A DNA stretch of 23,457 nt, taken from JBGSYN01 sp041750975 (GTDB taxonomy: Bacteria > Pseudomonadota > Alphaproteobacteria > Geminicoccales > Geminicoccaceae). Positions within the stretch are counted from its first letter, which is position 1, and each line of letters starts with the position of its first letter. Where the stretch lies: NCBI GenBank assembly GCA_041750975.1, contig JBGSYN010000175.1, positions 1 through 23,457 on the forward strand, in the 5' to 3' direction. Under the pieces are notes generated by a model. The model did no database searches. It had not been told where the DNA came from and saw nothing but the letters and a program-made list of their open reading frames with translations. Made by a program: the position numbers and the translations under genes. Below are positions 16,700-23,457 of the stretch, piece by piece.

Positions 16700-16774
16700 A
16701 GCGTTCCGACGTCGTCAGATTGACGGGCCGCTTGTTCCCCAGGGTTCAGGCTCGTCCTCGAAAGGGAGTTCGCC

Positions 16775-17551
16775 ATGTCGGAACAGCGGTCCGAACCACG
16801 CAGCCTTGGGAATACCGGCGGCGTCTCGATCGGCGGTGCGCCGGTCTCCTATACCGCCATCATGGCTGCACTGGTCGCGGTCATGGCGTTCATTCCGGCC
16901 TCGATCGTCGTCGGCGGAATGGGCGGCGGCTGGCCCTTGCATGACGTCATCCATCCGGTGGTCGGATTGCTCCTGGGTCCGATCGCCGGGCCGATCGCGT
17001 CCGTGATCGGCATCATCGTCGGCGGCGTCATCGCCCCCTACACAAATCTCGGCCCCTGGGCCTTTCTTATCGGCCTGATGAGCGCATTCGCGGTCGGGAT
17101 GACGATGCTGCCCGGCCGCTCGCTCTGGTTCGTACCATGGATCATCACCTTGGCGCTCAACGTCATCTATCTGTTTCAGGCGCTCAACTACGGCATCGGC
17201 TTTCCGCTCTGGCTCAGCAACGTGTTCACCGTGGATATCGCCCTGATCCTGATCGCCATTCCCCAGATCAGAAACTGGTGCATCGACCGGATCCGGCAGG
17301 GCGAACTCGGCACCAAACTCTACGCGGCGTTCTTCATCGTATTCTTCTTCGGCTCGACCGCGGGTATCCAGGCCAACTGGGTGCCCGCCTTCGCGACCAA
17401 TCCGTGGCCGGCCGAGGTCTGGCCCGCGCTCATCGTCATCATCCTGGTCGAGCGTGTCGTGTTCACAGCCGTCGGCGCTCTGATCGCGGTAGGTCTGATC
17501 GGCGCCCTCCGCCGGGCACCGATCGCCAAGGCCAAAATGGCCGGCTATTAG
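16775..17551 (+). CDS. ECF transporter S component (substrate-specific membrane subunit), ligand unknown
   Basis: 258-residue membrane protein with about six hydrophobic segments: YTAIMAALVAVMAFIPASIV, the glycine-rich GLLLGPIAGPIASVIGIIVGG, a segment near FVPWIITLALNVIYLF, and more near the C-terminus. It is assigned as the S component because the fused ECF ATPases and EcfT follow directly. It is longer than most S components (about 170-220 residues). The ATG has AAAGGGAG at 16761-16768. The AxxxA-type helix patterns expected for contact with EcfT are plausible (ALVAVMAFIPA). It would bind a vitamin-like or metal-like solute at high affinity, but I cannot name the solute. The S-(A-A)-T gene order resembles YkoEDC (thiamine precursor), yet no TPP riboswitch is visible upstream. 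Confidence 0.7.
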   Translation: MSEQRSEPRSLGNTGGVSIGGAPVSYTAIMAALVAVMAFIPASIVVGGMGGGWPLHDVIHPVVGLLLGPIAGPIASVIGIIVGGVIAPYTNLGPWAFLIGLMSAFAVGMTMLPGRSLWFVPWIITLALNVIYLFQALNYGIGFPLWLSNVFTVDIALILIAIPQIRNWCIDRIRQGELGTKLYAAFFIVFFFGSTAGIQANWVPAFATNPWPAEVWPALIVIILVERVVFTAVGALIAVGLIGALRRAPIAKAKMAGY

Positions 17552-17563
17552 GCCTGGACTGTC

Positions 17564-19312
17564 GTGGCCGCAGGGGACCGTGACGAGGGCCTGATCACCT
17601 TCGATAGCGTGACCTATCGCTATCCCGGAATGGCGCTGCCGGCTCTCGACAATATCCGGCTCGAAATCTCGCGCGGCGAGTTCGTCGGCCTGATCGGGGC
17701 CACGGGCGCCGGCAAATCGACCTTCTGCCAGGCGCTGAACGGCATCGTGCCGCAATTCTTCGGCGGCGAATTCAGCGGCTCGATCCGGATCGGCGGCGAC
17801 GACACCATCGACGTGCCGACCAGTCGTCTCGCCGCCCGGATCGGCATGGTATTCGAGGATCCAGAAACCCAGATCACGGCGACGACTGTCGAGGCGGAAA
17901 CCGCGTTTGCACTGGAAAATCTCAATGTGCCGACGGCGGAGATCCGCCGACGGGTCGATCTTGCCCTGGCGTCAGTCGGCCTTTCAGGCCAGGAGTTGAA
18001 GCATCCGGCCAATCTCTCCGGCGGCCAGAAGCAGCGGCTTGCGATTGCCGCAGCCCTAGCGCTTGCACCCGATATCATCGTCCTCGACGAGCCCACCTCT
18101 CAGCTCGATCCGATCGCCGCTCGAGACGTCTTCGCGATTTTGCTGCGGCTTAATCGGGAGGAGGGCCTGACTCTCGTGGTCGCCAGCCATGCGAGCGAGG
18201 AACTCGCCGAGGCAGCCGATCGGATCCTGCTCATGGATGCGGGCAGCGTGGTCGAGGACGGTCCGCCGGATCGGCTTTTTGCCGATATCGCAAGGCTCAA
18301 GCACTGTTTCGTCCGTCCGCCCGAAATCGCTCAGACCTTCGGCGTGCTGGCCCGGCTGAGCCCCCAAGCGGTACCCGAGCAACCGCCCGTAACCCTTGAT
18401 GCGGCGATTGCGGCGATTGGGCCGCTGAACCTGCGCCCTAAGTCGAGCGGGCGCGGTCCCGATTCGCCCGTCGTTCGCGATGCCGGGACAGCCGCCCTGT
18501 CGGTTCATGCACTCAAGCACACTTACCCTGATGGTACGGTGTCCCTGCGCGGCATCGATCTCGACATTAGGCAGGGCAGCTTCACCGGCATCGTCGGGCA
18601 GAATGGCAGCGGCAAGTCTACCCTGGTCAGGCATTTCCTGAAATTGCTCGACGCGCCCGCGGGTGCCGTCAAGGTTCAGGGTGATGATGTCGCCGCTTTC
18701 AAGGTCAGCGACCTTGCCCGCCGGATCGGCTACGTCGCGCAAAACGCGCATCAACAGATATTCTGCGACCGCGTCGACAAGGAAGTCGGGTTCGCGCTGA
18801 CGATGCAGAAGCGGGATAAGGCCGAGGTCCACGCTGCGGTGGAGAGATCGCTTGCAGCGATGGAGTTAGGCTGGGCCGCCGATCGCCATCCGATCTCGCT
18901 GAGCCGGGGCGACAGTCTAAGGGTTGCGATCGCCGCCGTACTTGCCCTCGACCCCGAGATCCTGATTTTCGACGAGCCCACAACCGGGCAGGACTGGCGG
19001 GGTGCCTTGGCGATCATGGAGATCCTGCGGTCCCTCAATCGAAGCGGCAAGACCATCCTTCTGATCACGCACCATCTCTACCTGTTGCCGGGCTTCGTCG
19101 AACGGCTGATCGTGATGAATGGCGGCACCGTTGTGCTCGATGGTCCGCTGCGCGACGTCCTCTATGCCGGCGAGCAACTGGAACTGGCCGGCTTGGCGCC
19201 GCCCCAGACCGTGCGTTTCGCGGGCAAGGTCGCGGGCTTGCGCCCGCTTCGGCCGCTGGGACCTGACGATCTCGCCGACCTTGTCGCCGACGGGTCGGGG
19301 CAGGCCGCGTGA
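17564..19312 (+). CDS. Fused double ATPase of an ECF transporter (EcfA-EcfA' type)
   Basis: 582 residues with two complete ABC ATPase domains in tandem. Domain 1: Walker A GATGAGKST (45-53), Q-loop region MVFEDPETQI (95-104, with Glu where Gln is usual), signature LSGGQ (151-155), Walker B IIVLDEPTSQLDP. Domain 2: Walker A GQNGSGKST (345-353), Q-loop YVAQNAHQQIF, non-canonical signature LSRGD (446-450), Walker B EILIFDEPTTGQD (465-477). DEPTTGQD and the QxxQ(I/F) pattern are typical of ECF energisers. A linker of about 60 residues joins the halves. The GTG at 17564 follows the S-component stop by 12 bases with no strong Shine-Dalgarno; no nearer ATG exists. The stop overlaps the EcfT start (GTGA). 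The asymmetry suggests one standard and one altered ATP site, which may be normal for this subfamily. Confidence 0.9.
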   Translation: MAAGDRDEGLITFDSVTYRYPGMALPALDNIRLEISRGEFVGLIGATGAGKSTFCQALNGIVPQFFGGEFSGSIRIGGDDTIDVPTSRLAARIGMVFEDPETQITATTVEAETAFALENLNVPTAEIRRRVDLALASVGLSGQELKHPANLSGGQKQRLAIAAALALAPDIIVLDEPTSQLDPIAARDVFAILLRLNREEGLTLVVASHASEELAEAADRILLMDAGSVVEDGPPDRLFADIARLKHCFVRPPEIAQTFGVLARLSPQAVPEQPPVTLDAAIAAIGPLNLRPKSSGRGPDSPVVRDAGTAALSVHALKHTYPDGTVSLRGIDLDIRQGSFTGIVGQNGSGKSTLVRHFLKLLDAPAGAVKVQGDDVAAFKVSDLARRIGYVAQNAHQQIFCDRVDKEVGFALTMQKRDKAEVHAAVERSLAAMELGWAADRHPISLSRGDSLRVAIAAVLALDPEILIFDEPTTGQDWRGALAIMEILRSLNRSGKTILLITHHLYLLPGFVERLIVMNGGTVVLDGPLRDVLYAGEQLELAGLAPPQTVRFAGKVAGLRPLRPLGPDDLADLVADGSGQAA

Positions 19313-20139
19313 CCGGCAATTACGCACTTCAGCAGACGCGCCGCAATAATCCGGTTGCCGCGGTCGATATGCGGGTCAAATATGCGCTGCTGTTCCTTGC
19401 CAGCACGCTGATCTTCGTCTGGAACAATATCTGGCTGCAGGCCGCATTTCTGTCTTTCATCGTAATCTTGATGATCATGGCGGGAATATCGGCACCGACG
19501 ATGCGCCGACTGTTTCTGATCCTGCTCCCCGCGCTCATTCTCATCACGGTTATTCAAGGGCTGTGGAGTCCGTTCGGCGAGACGGCCATGATCACTGTGC
19601 CCACCGACACGGCGGTTATCGGCGGTCTCAATATTTTCTATGTCGAGGGGATCGTTTTCGGGCTGGTGGTCTGCTGCCGCATCATGGCGCCGATGCTGGC
19701 CTTTCAACTGGTCTTTCTGACCAGCGAGCCGAACGATATCGTCCTCGGCCTCGTGCGACTTGGCGTGCCCTATCGCGTCGCGTTCCTGTTCTCGACGACC
19801 TTCAGATTCGTGCCATTGCTGCTGGAGGAGTTCAATGCCATCAAGGATGCGCAGCGCTTGCGCGGCATCGACATCGACAGCTTCGGTCTGATGCGGAAGC
19901 TCGTCGCAATGGGGCGGATGCTCGTGCCGCTCGTGATGATCTGCCTCAGCAAGGCCCAGTTGATGGAGATCGCCCTGCAGGCGAAGGGCTTTTCGGGCTC
20001 GGCCCATCGCAGCTATCTCAATCCGGGCCGGGAACGCCTCACGGCACTCGAATGGTTGATGATCGCGGCTGCTCTGGCACTGCTCGCAGGCGCCATCATC
20101 GGAAGGCTCGTCTTCGGTTTCGGGGGATCGGTGATTTGA
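19309..20139 (+). CDS. ECF transporter transmembrane scaffold protein EcfT
   Basis: 276-residue CbiQ/EcfT-family protein linking the ATPases to the S component. Hydrophobic segments lie at about 24-40, 43-60, 67-84, 105-135 and 245-270. Two coupling helices are recognisable: AQRLRG at 181-186 and ALQAKGF at 222-228. They correspond to the paired Ala-Arg-Gly motifs of EcfT, the second with Lys in place of Arg. The conserved stretch FSTTFRFVPLLLEEF precedes the first. It begins on a GTG overlapping the ATPase stop (GTGA at 19309-19312), so the genes are translationally coupled. Its own stop overlaps a TTG that probably starts the following SnoaL-like gene. Confidence 0.88.
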   Translation: MTGNYALQQTRRNNPVAAVDMRVKYALLFLASTLIFVWNNIWLQAAFLSFIVILMIMAGISAPTMRRLFLILLPALILITVIQGLWSPFGETAMITVPTDTAVIGGLNIFYVEGIVFGLVVCCRIMAPMLAFQLVFLTSEPNDIVLGLVRLGVPYRVAFLFSTTFRFVPLLLEEFNAIKDAQRLRGIDIDSFGLMRKLVAMGRMLVPLVMICLSKAQLMEIALQAKGFSGSAHRSYLNPGRERLTALEWLMIAAALALLAGAIIGRLVFGFGGSVI

Positions 20140-20570
20140 CGGTTTTTGCACCCAAAGCGGCCCTCGATTGCGATAGTGCGACATGCGAGATGCTGGAGCG
20201 TCAGGCCAATGCCTGGATCAACGGAGACTTTAGTGCCGCCGCCGCCGATTGGCATCCGAACGGCGAATTGACAGCCCCAGGCAACCGCGTGCCCTTGGCG
20301 GCACTACCGGCAACAATCAAGGCATTTCACCAGGATTTCGTCGATCTCGAGATCACCATCACCAACGCTTTCGCCGCACCTGGCGGGCGACGCATAGCAC
20401 TCGAATGGCTCTGGGCGGTGACACGCAAGAGCGATGGCGCGCGTAGCGTTACCGCCGATGCGATCATTATCGATCTCGAGGACGGCGCCATCGTCTCATG
20501 GCGGGAATATTTCGACACTTCAGGCACGGTCGAGGATCATCATCCGCCACGAACCGACGAGTGCGGTTGA
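20136..20570 (+). CDS. SnoaL/NTF2-like small protein at the end of the ECF operon
   Basis: Up to 144 residues with an NTF2/SnoaL-like fold: MLERQANAWINGDFSAAAADW (helix 1, shared style with polyketide-cyclase relatives), HPNGELTAPGNRVPL, then strands ITITNAFAAPGGRRIALEWLW, and the end IIDLEDGAIVSWREYFDT, which is very typical of SnoaL proteins. Such proteins are small enzymes or ligand-binding subunits with a cone-shaped pocket; the actual activity is unknown. The TTG at 20136 overlaps the EcfT stop (TTGA) and has GGGGGA eight bases upstream. An ATG at 20190 would give 126 residues and is the alternative. Its place in the operon suggests it acts on, or binds, the imported ligand. Confidence 0.75.
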   Translation: MTVFAPKAALDCDSATCEMLERQANAWINGDFSAAAADWHPNGELTAPGNRVPLAALPATIKAFHQDFVDLEITITNAFAAPGGRRIALEWLWAVTRKSDGARSVTADAIIIDLEDGAIVSWREYFDTSGTVEDHHPPRTDECG

Positions 20571-20930
20571 GGCGTTGACCAAACGCCCCTTCGACCTGAA
20601 GACTGGTAGCGAGGATGGCGGCGCCCAGAAGAAAGGCCGCGTCGGCCGAACCGGACCACTCGGATAGCTGCCCGGCCACCAAATGTACGCCCATGACGCC
20701 CAGATAGAAAAGCGTGAAGAAGACTTCATCAGCAAGCCTCCGGCAACCATCATCACCATGCCGACGCCAACCACGCGCCTGTCGCCAAAGCGCCGGCCGA
20801 TGGCGCCGCCCGGGTAAACGAACACGATGCCGGGGGCGAGATGGAGGCCGATCAGCAAGACGGTATCGGCAGGTCCGATGGCGAATTCGTGGATCAGCAT
20901 CGGCGACAGCGCAGCAACAGCCTGGTCCAA
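20556..20930 (-). pseudogene. Remnant of an MFS transporter (frameshifted and internally deleted)
   Basis: On the minus strand one frame reads LDQAVAALSPMLIHEFAIG, a hydrophobic helix, then GGAIGRRFGDRRVVGVGMVM, which is MFS helix 1-2 with the loop-2/3 motif A (GxxxDRxGRR-like). Near 20720-20745 the sense switches frame to FFTLFYLGVMGVHLVAGQLSEWSGSADAAFLLGAAIL, which resembles the last helices of such transporters. About 120 residues survive of a normal length near 400, so the middle is missing. Helix 1 is also cut short: upstream in frame there is a stop and no plausible start. The remnant lies tail-to-tail against the SnoaL-like gene. The following 146 bases, to 21076, hold no gene that I can support. 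Confidence 0.65.
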
Positions 20931-21076
20931 GAGACAGTGATGTGGGGCAGGCAGGCTCGCGGCTTGCGCTCATCGCCGGTCTTGAGAGATAACGGCGCCT
21001 GCCTGGAGTGCGGCATCCATGATGGTCCTCGCTCTCGATGCATGGGCTGTTTCGGCCCGGGACTAGCAGCAGCGGG

Positions 21077-21844
21077 ATGCCGAAGCGGATGATCCGAGTA
21101 GCGACCTACAATATTCGCAAATGTGTCGGCCTGGATTGGCGGCGGCGGCCGGACCGCATCATGCGCGTCCTCGGCGAGATCGGCGCGGATGTCGTCGCCC
21201 TGCAGGAAGCCGACCGCCGTCTCGGCCAGAGGTCGGCGACGCTCGCCGAGGACGAGCTCCGCAGAACGACCGGGTTTCGGATCGCGCGTCATGAAGGCGT
21301 CGGCCGAAGCTCGGGGTGGCATGGCAATGTGATCCTGGTCAGGGAAGGGATTGCCGTCCGCCGAACCTGCGGCGTCGACCTGCCCTCGCTGGAGCCGCGC
21401 GGGGCGCTGATCGCGGAGGTCGAGATCGACGGCCGGGCGCTTCGCATCGTCGGTGTTCATCTCGGTCTTCGGTCCTCCGATCGGGCGCAGCAGGCCAAGG
21501 CGCTGCTCCGGGAATTGGAGGCCCGCGCCGACGGCATGGCGACAGTGATTCTGGGCGATTTGAACGAATGGCGGTCGAGCGGTGCGGCGCTTACGGAATT
21601 ATCGAAGACCTTCAAGCTATCGCCGCCGCAACGATCCTTCCACACGGCGGTACCGATGGCGCCACTCGACCGGATCCTGGTCGGCCCTGGATTGCAGATC
21701 GAGGCTGCAAAGGCGCATCGGTCGATGACGGCCCGGCGGGCCTCGGACCATCTTCCAGTCTGGGCGGACGTCGTTCGGACTGCGCCTTCGTTCGCGGCGG
21801 ACGCCGGCTCACGGCAGCGGGAGTCGGCGCCATTGCCAGCCTGA
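21077..21844 (+). CDS. Endonuclease/exonuclease/phosphatase (EEP) family protein
   Basis: 255-residue metal-dependent phosphodiesterase or phosphatase fold. Family motifs in order: RVATYNIRK (7-15), ALQEAD with the metal-binding Glu (41-46), GVHLGL (126-131), ILGDLNEW (158-165), RSFHTAVPMAPLDRIL (186-201) and the terminal SDHLPV (223-228) with the catalytic His. All are intact. No signal peptide is visible. The ATG at 21077 is taken because it precedes the first strand closely; another ATG at 21089 is possible, and neither has a strong Shine-Dalgarno. The end overlaps the following phospholipase-D-like gene, a pairing often seen in alphaproteobacteria that suggests a joint role in phospholipid or headgroup turnover. 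The substrate (DNA, inositol phosphate, lipid) is not decided by the sequence. Confidence 0.87.
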   Translation: MPKRMIRVATYNIRKCVGLDWRRRPDRIMRVLGEIGADVVALQEADRRLGQRSATLAEDELRRTTGFRIARHEGVGRSSGWHGNVILVREGIAVRRTCGVDLPSLEPRGALIAEVEIDGRALRIVGVHLGLRSSDRAQQAKALLRELEARADGMATVILGDLNEWRSSGAALTELSKTFKLSPPQRSFHTAVPMAPLDRILVGPGLQIEAAKAHRSMTARRASDHLPVWADVVRTAPSFAADAGSRQRESAPLPA

Positions 21845-23253
21845 TCCTTGCGATCCTCGTTCCGGCGATCCAGATCGCAGGAGTGATTTGTGCTTTTCGA
21901 GCGATTCGGACCGCCCATACGCCGCAGGGCTCCGTTGGCTGGGTGGTTTGCCTGATCGCCGTCCCCTACCTCGCGCTGCCGGTCTACCTGTTTCTCGGCC
22001 ATTCGCGGTTTCCCGGCTATGTCTCGGCGCGACGGTCCTCCCGCAAGGTGATCCGCGATATCAAGGACTTCGGCCGAACGCATCCGGCACGGGTCGCAGC
22101 GGATGCCAAAGCGCGCGACTATGGTGCCGTCGCCTTCGAGCAGCTTGCCGACATGCCCGTGTTGCCTGGAAACTCCGCCAGCCTGTTGATCGATGGGGAC
22201 GCCACCTTCGAGGCGATTTTCGAGGCCATCGACGCGGCGCAGTCCTACGTCCTCGTGATGTTTTATATCATTCGGGATGACGGGCTCGGCCGTGACCTCA
22301 AGGACCGGCTGATCGCCAGGGCGCAGGCCGGCTGCACGGTGCGGCTCCTCTACGATACGCTCGGCAGCCACGGACTGTCCGAGCACTATATCCGGGAATT
22401 GCGCGACGCCCGGGTGGTGGTGACGGATTTCCATTCGATCCGGCAGCCGCGTAGCCGGCTGCAGCTGAATTTTCGGAACCATCGTAAAATCGTCGTGGTC
22501 GATGGCCGGACCGCCTTCATCGGCGGCCATAATGTCGGCGACGAATATATGGGCCGGGACGCAAATTTCGGCCACTGGCGCGACACGCACATCCGTCTCG
22601 AGGGACCTGTCGTCGCGCAGATCCAACTCGTTTTCGCCGAGGACTGGTACTGGGCGACCGACGAGCGTCTCGATCTCTTCTGGGAGCCGCCATCGAGACC
22701 CGAGAACCTCGATGCGCTGATCGTGGCACCCGGTCCGGCCGATCCGATGGAGACGGGCAGCCTCTACTTCTGCAACGCGATCGGCGCGGCGCGGCGGCGG
22801 ATCTGGATCACCTCGCCCTATTTCGTGCCGGACATCGATATTCTGACATCGCTCAAGCTTGCAGCGCTGCGGGGTGTCGATGTCCGCATTCTGGTTGCGG
22901 ACAAGCGGGACCATTGGCTCGTCTGGCTCGCCGCCTTCACCTATTTCGACGAGGTGCGCGATGCCGGCGTGAAGATATTCCGTTATCGGGACGGCTTCAT
23001 GCATCAAAAGGTCATCCTGGTCGACGACGACCTTGCCGCGATCGGCACGGTCAATCTCGACAATCGCTCGTGCCGCCTGAACTTCGAGATCACAGCTCTG
23101 ATCTTCGATGCAGGCTTCGCGCACACGGTCGAACGCATGATCGAGGCCGATTTCGCCAAGAGCTACGCCTACGACACCCCGCTCAATCAATCGCCCAGCC
23201 TGTTGCGCCGCGTCGGCGCGCCGGTCGCTCGCCTCTTTGCCCCGGTTCTCTAA
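21832..23253 (+). CDS. Phospholipase D / cardiolipin-synthase-like protein (non-canonical start)
   Basis: About 473 residues, matching bacterial ClsA-type enzymes (about 480), which join phosphatidylglycerols into cardiolipin at the inner membrane. Two N-terminal membrane helices (about 3-22 and 34-57, the latter WVVCLIAVPYLALPVYLFLG), then two HKD motifs: His217-Lys219-Asp224 (NHRKIVVVDG) and His391-Lys393-Asp398 (MHQKVILVDD), each followed by the usual GG/GT-N stretch. The 5' end is odd: in this frame no ATG, GTG or TTG occurs between 21568 and 21883. The GTG at 21883 would cut helix 1; the ATG at 21568 would add some 88 residues of nonsense from the EEP gene. An ATT at 21832 has GGGAG at 21819-21823 eight bases before it and gives the right length; a CTG at 21841 overlapping the EEP stop (CTGA) is the rival. 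Confidence 0.85.
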   Translation: MASLILAILVPAIQIAGVICAFRAIRTAHTPQGSVGWVVCLIAVPYLALPVYLFLGHSRFPGYVSARRSSRKVIRDIKDFGRTHPARVAADAKARDYGAVAFEQLADMPVLPGNSASLLIDGDATFEAIFEAIDAAQSYVLVMFYIIRDDGLGRDLKDRLIARAQAGCTVRLLYDTLGSHGLSEHYIRELRDARVVVTDFHSIRQPRSRLQLNFRNHRKIVVVDGRTAFIGGHNVGDEYMGRDANFGHWRDTHIRLEGPVVAQIQLVFAEDWYWATDERLDLFWEPPSRPENLDALIVAPGPADPMETGSLYFCNAIGAARRRIWITSPYFVPDIDILTSLKLAALRGVDVRILVADKRDHWLVWLAAFTYFDEVRDAGVKIFRYRDGFMHQKVILVDDDLAAIGTVNLDNRSCRLNFEITALIFDAGFAHTVERMIEADFAKSYAYDTPLNQSPSLLRRVGAPVARLFAPVL

Positions 23254-23270
23254 ACCATGCGATGCCCGGC

Positions 23271-23289
23271 CGAGCCCAGAAATGGCTCG
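23271..23289 (+). terminator. Possible hairpin terminator after the cardiolipin-synthase-like gene
   Basis: CGAGCC (23271-23276) and GGCTCG (23284-23289) form a six-base stem with a seven-base loop, 18 bases after the stop codon. No T tract follows, so termination would be weak or factor-assisted. Confidence 0.3.
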
Positions 23290-23420
23290 AAACAAATCAC
23301 CACCACCGCCGATGATGCAACGGCACCTTCTCCTTCCGATGCACCACCGGCCGCTGCGGTGAAGATGCAGGCACGGGCGACAATTCGTTCGTGCAGTTTG
23401 CAGTAGGAAGGGTTTGCGAA

Positions 23421-23437
23421 AGGGGCGGCGCGCCCCT
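23421..23437. terminator. GC-rich hairpin near the right edge
   Basis: AGGGGCG and CGCCCCT pair over seven bases around a three-base loop (GCG). On the minus strand the stem is followed by TTTCGC, so it could serve a leftward gene outside the window better than the rightward one. Apart from these hairpins the last 200 bases show no gene. Confidence 0.3.
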
Positions 23438-23457
23438 CTCGCCCTCTCCGCGGGATG

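Noticed and set aside
16626..16774. Possible TPP riboswitch, suspected because the S-(A-A)-T order resembles YkoEDC
   Set aside because: The conserved CUGAGA and ACCUGA-type blocks are not present in the leader.
21457..23295. Minus-strand open frame of about 610 codons opposite the EEP and cardiolipin-synthase-like genes
   Set aside because: It is antisense to two HKD motifs and all EEP motifs and shows no family features itself; it is explained by GC-rich codon bias.
1..23457. CRISPR arrays, tRNA or rRNA genes, insertion sequences and attachment sites
   Set aside because: I looked on both strands and saw no spaced direct repeats, cloverleaf-like segments, transposase motifs or terminal inverted repeats.

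Overview
The window reads as accessory metabolic chromosome from a high-GC alphaproteobacterium, probably of the Rhizobiales/Rhodospirillales type. This is inferred from base composition, codon use (strong G/C third positions, frequent GTG and TTG starts) and gene families; no rRNA or marker gene is present to prove it. It is dominated by three complete, unrelated importers, each with its own enzyme.

Layout. (1) 2-1173: the tail of an unidentified gene, then an SDR-family NAD-dependent epimerase/dehydratase. (2) 1256-2347, minus: a Gfo/Idh/MocA oxidoreductase interrupted by one in-frame amber codon directly after its catalytic histidine. (3) 2525-7203: a NitT/TauT-type ABC importer (ATPase, permease, Tat-type binding protein) followed closely by a flavin monooxygenase with a fused N-terminal NTF2/SnoaL-like domain, plausibly an uptake-and-oxidation operon. 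(4) 7255-8331, minus: a zinc alcohol dehydrogenase. (5) 8523-16625: a divergent locus. An 800-residue PIG-L-type deacetylase runs leftward. A carbohydrate-type ABC importer (binding protein, two permeases, UgpC/MsmK-like ATPase) runs rightward, with an argininosuccinate-lyase-family enzyme embedded between permease and ATPase by overlapping reading frames. A perfect 13-bp palindrome lies inside the likely promoter between the two arms. (6) 16775-20570: an ECF-type importer of unknown substrate (S component, fused double ATPase, EcfT) ending in a SnoaL-like small protein; a perfect 16-bp palindrome lies upstream. (7) about 20556-20930, minus: a frameshifted, internally deleted MFS transporter remnant. 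(8) 21077-23253: an endonuclease/exonuclease/phosphatase-family protein overlapping a cardiolipin-synthase-like phospholipase D, which has no ATG, GTG or TTG at the expected start. The last 200 bases hold no recognisable gene.

How it fits together. The best candidate for an undescribed system is region 5. A deacetylase, a C-N (or C-O) lyase of the fumarase/aspartase superfamily and a sugar-type importer under one putative operator suggest capture and stepwise dismantling of an N-acylated, possibly C4-dicarboxylate-conjugated, sugar. The substrate is inference only. The ECF operon of region 6 is the second candidate, because neither its S component nor its SnoaL partner reveals the ligand.
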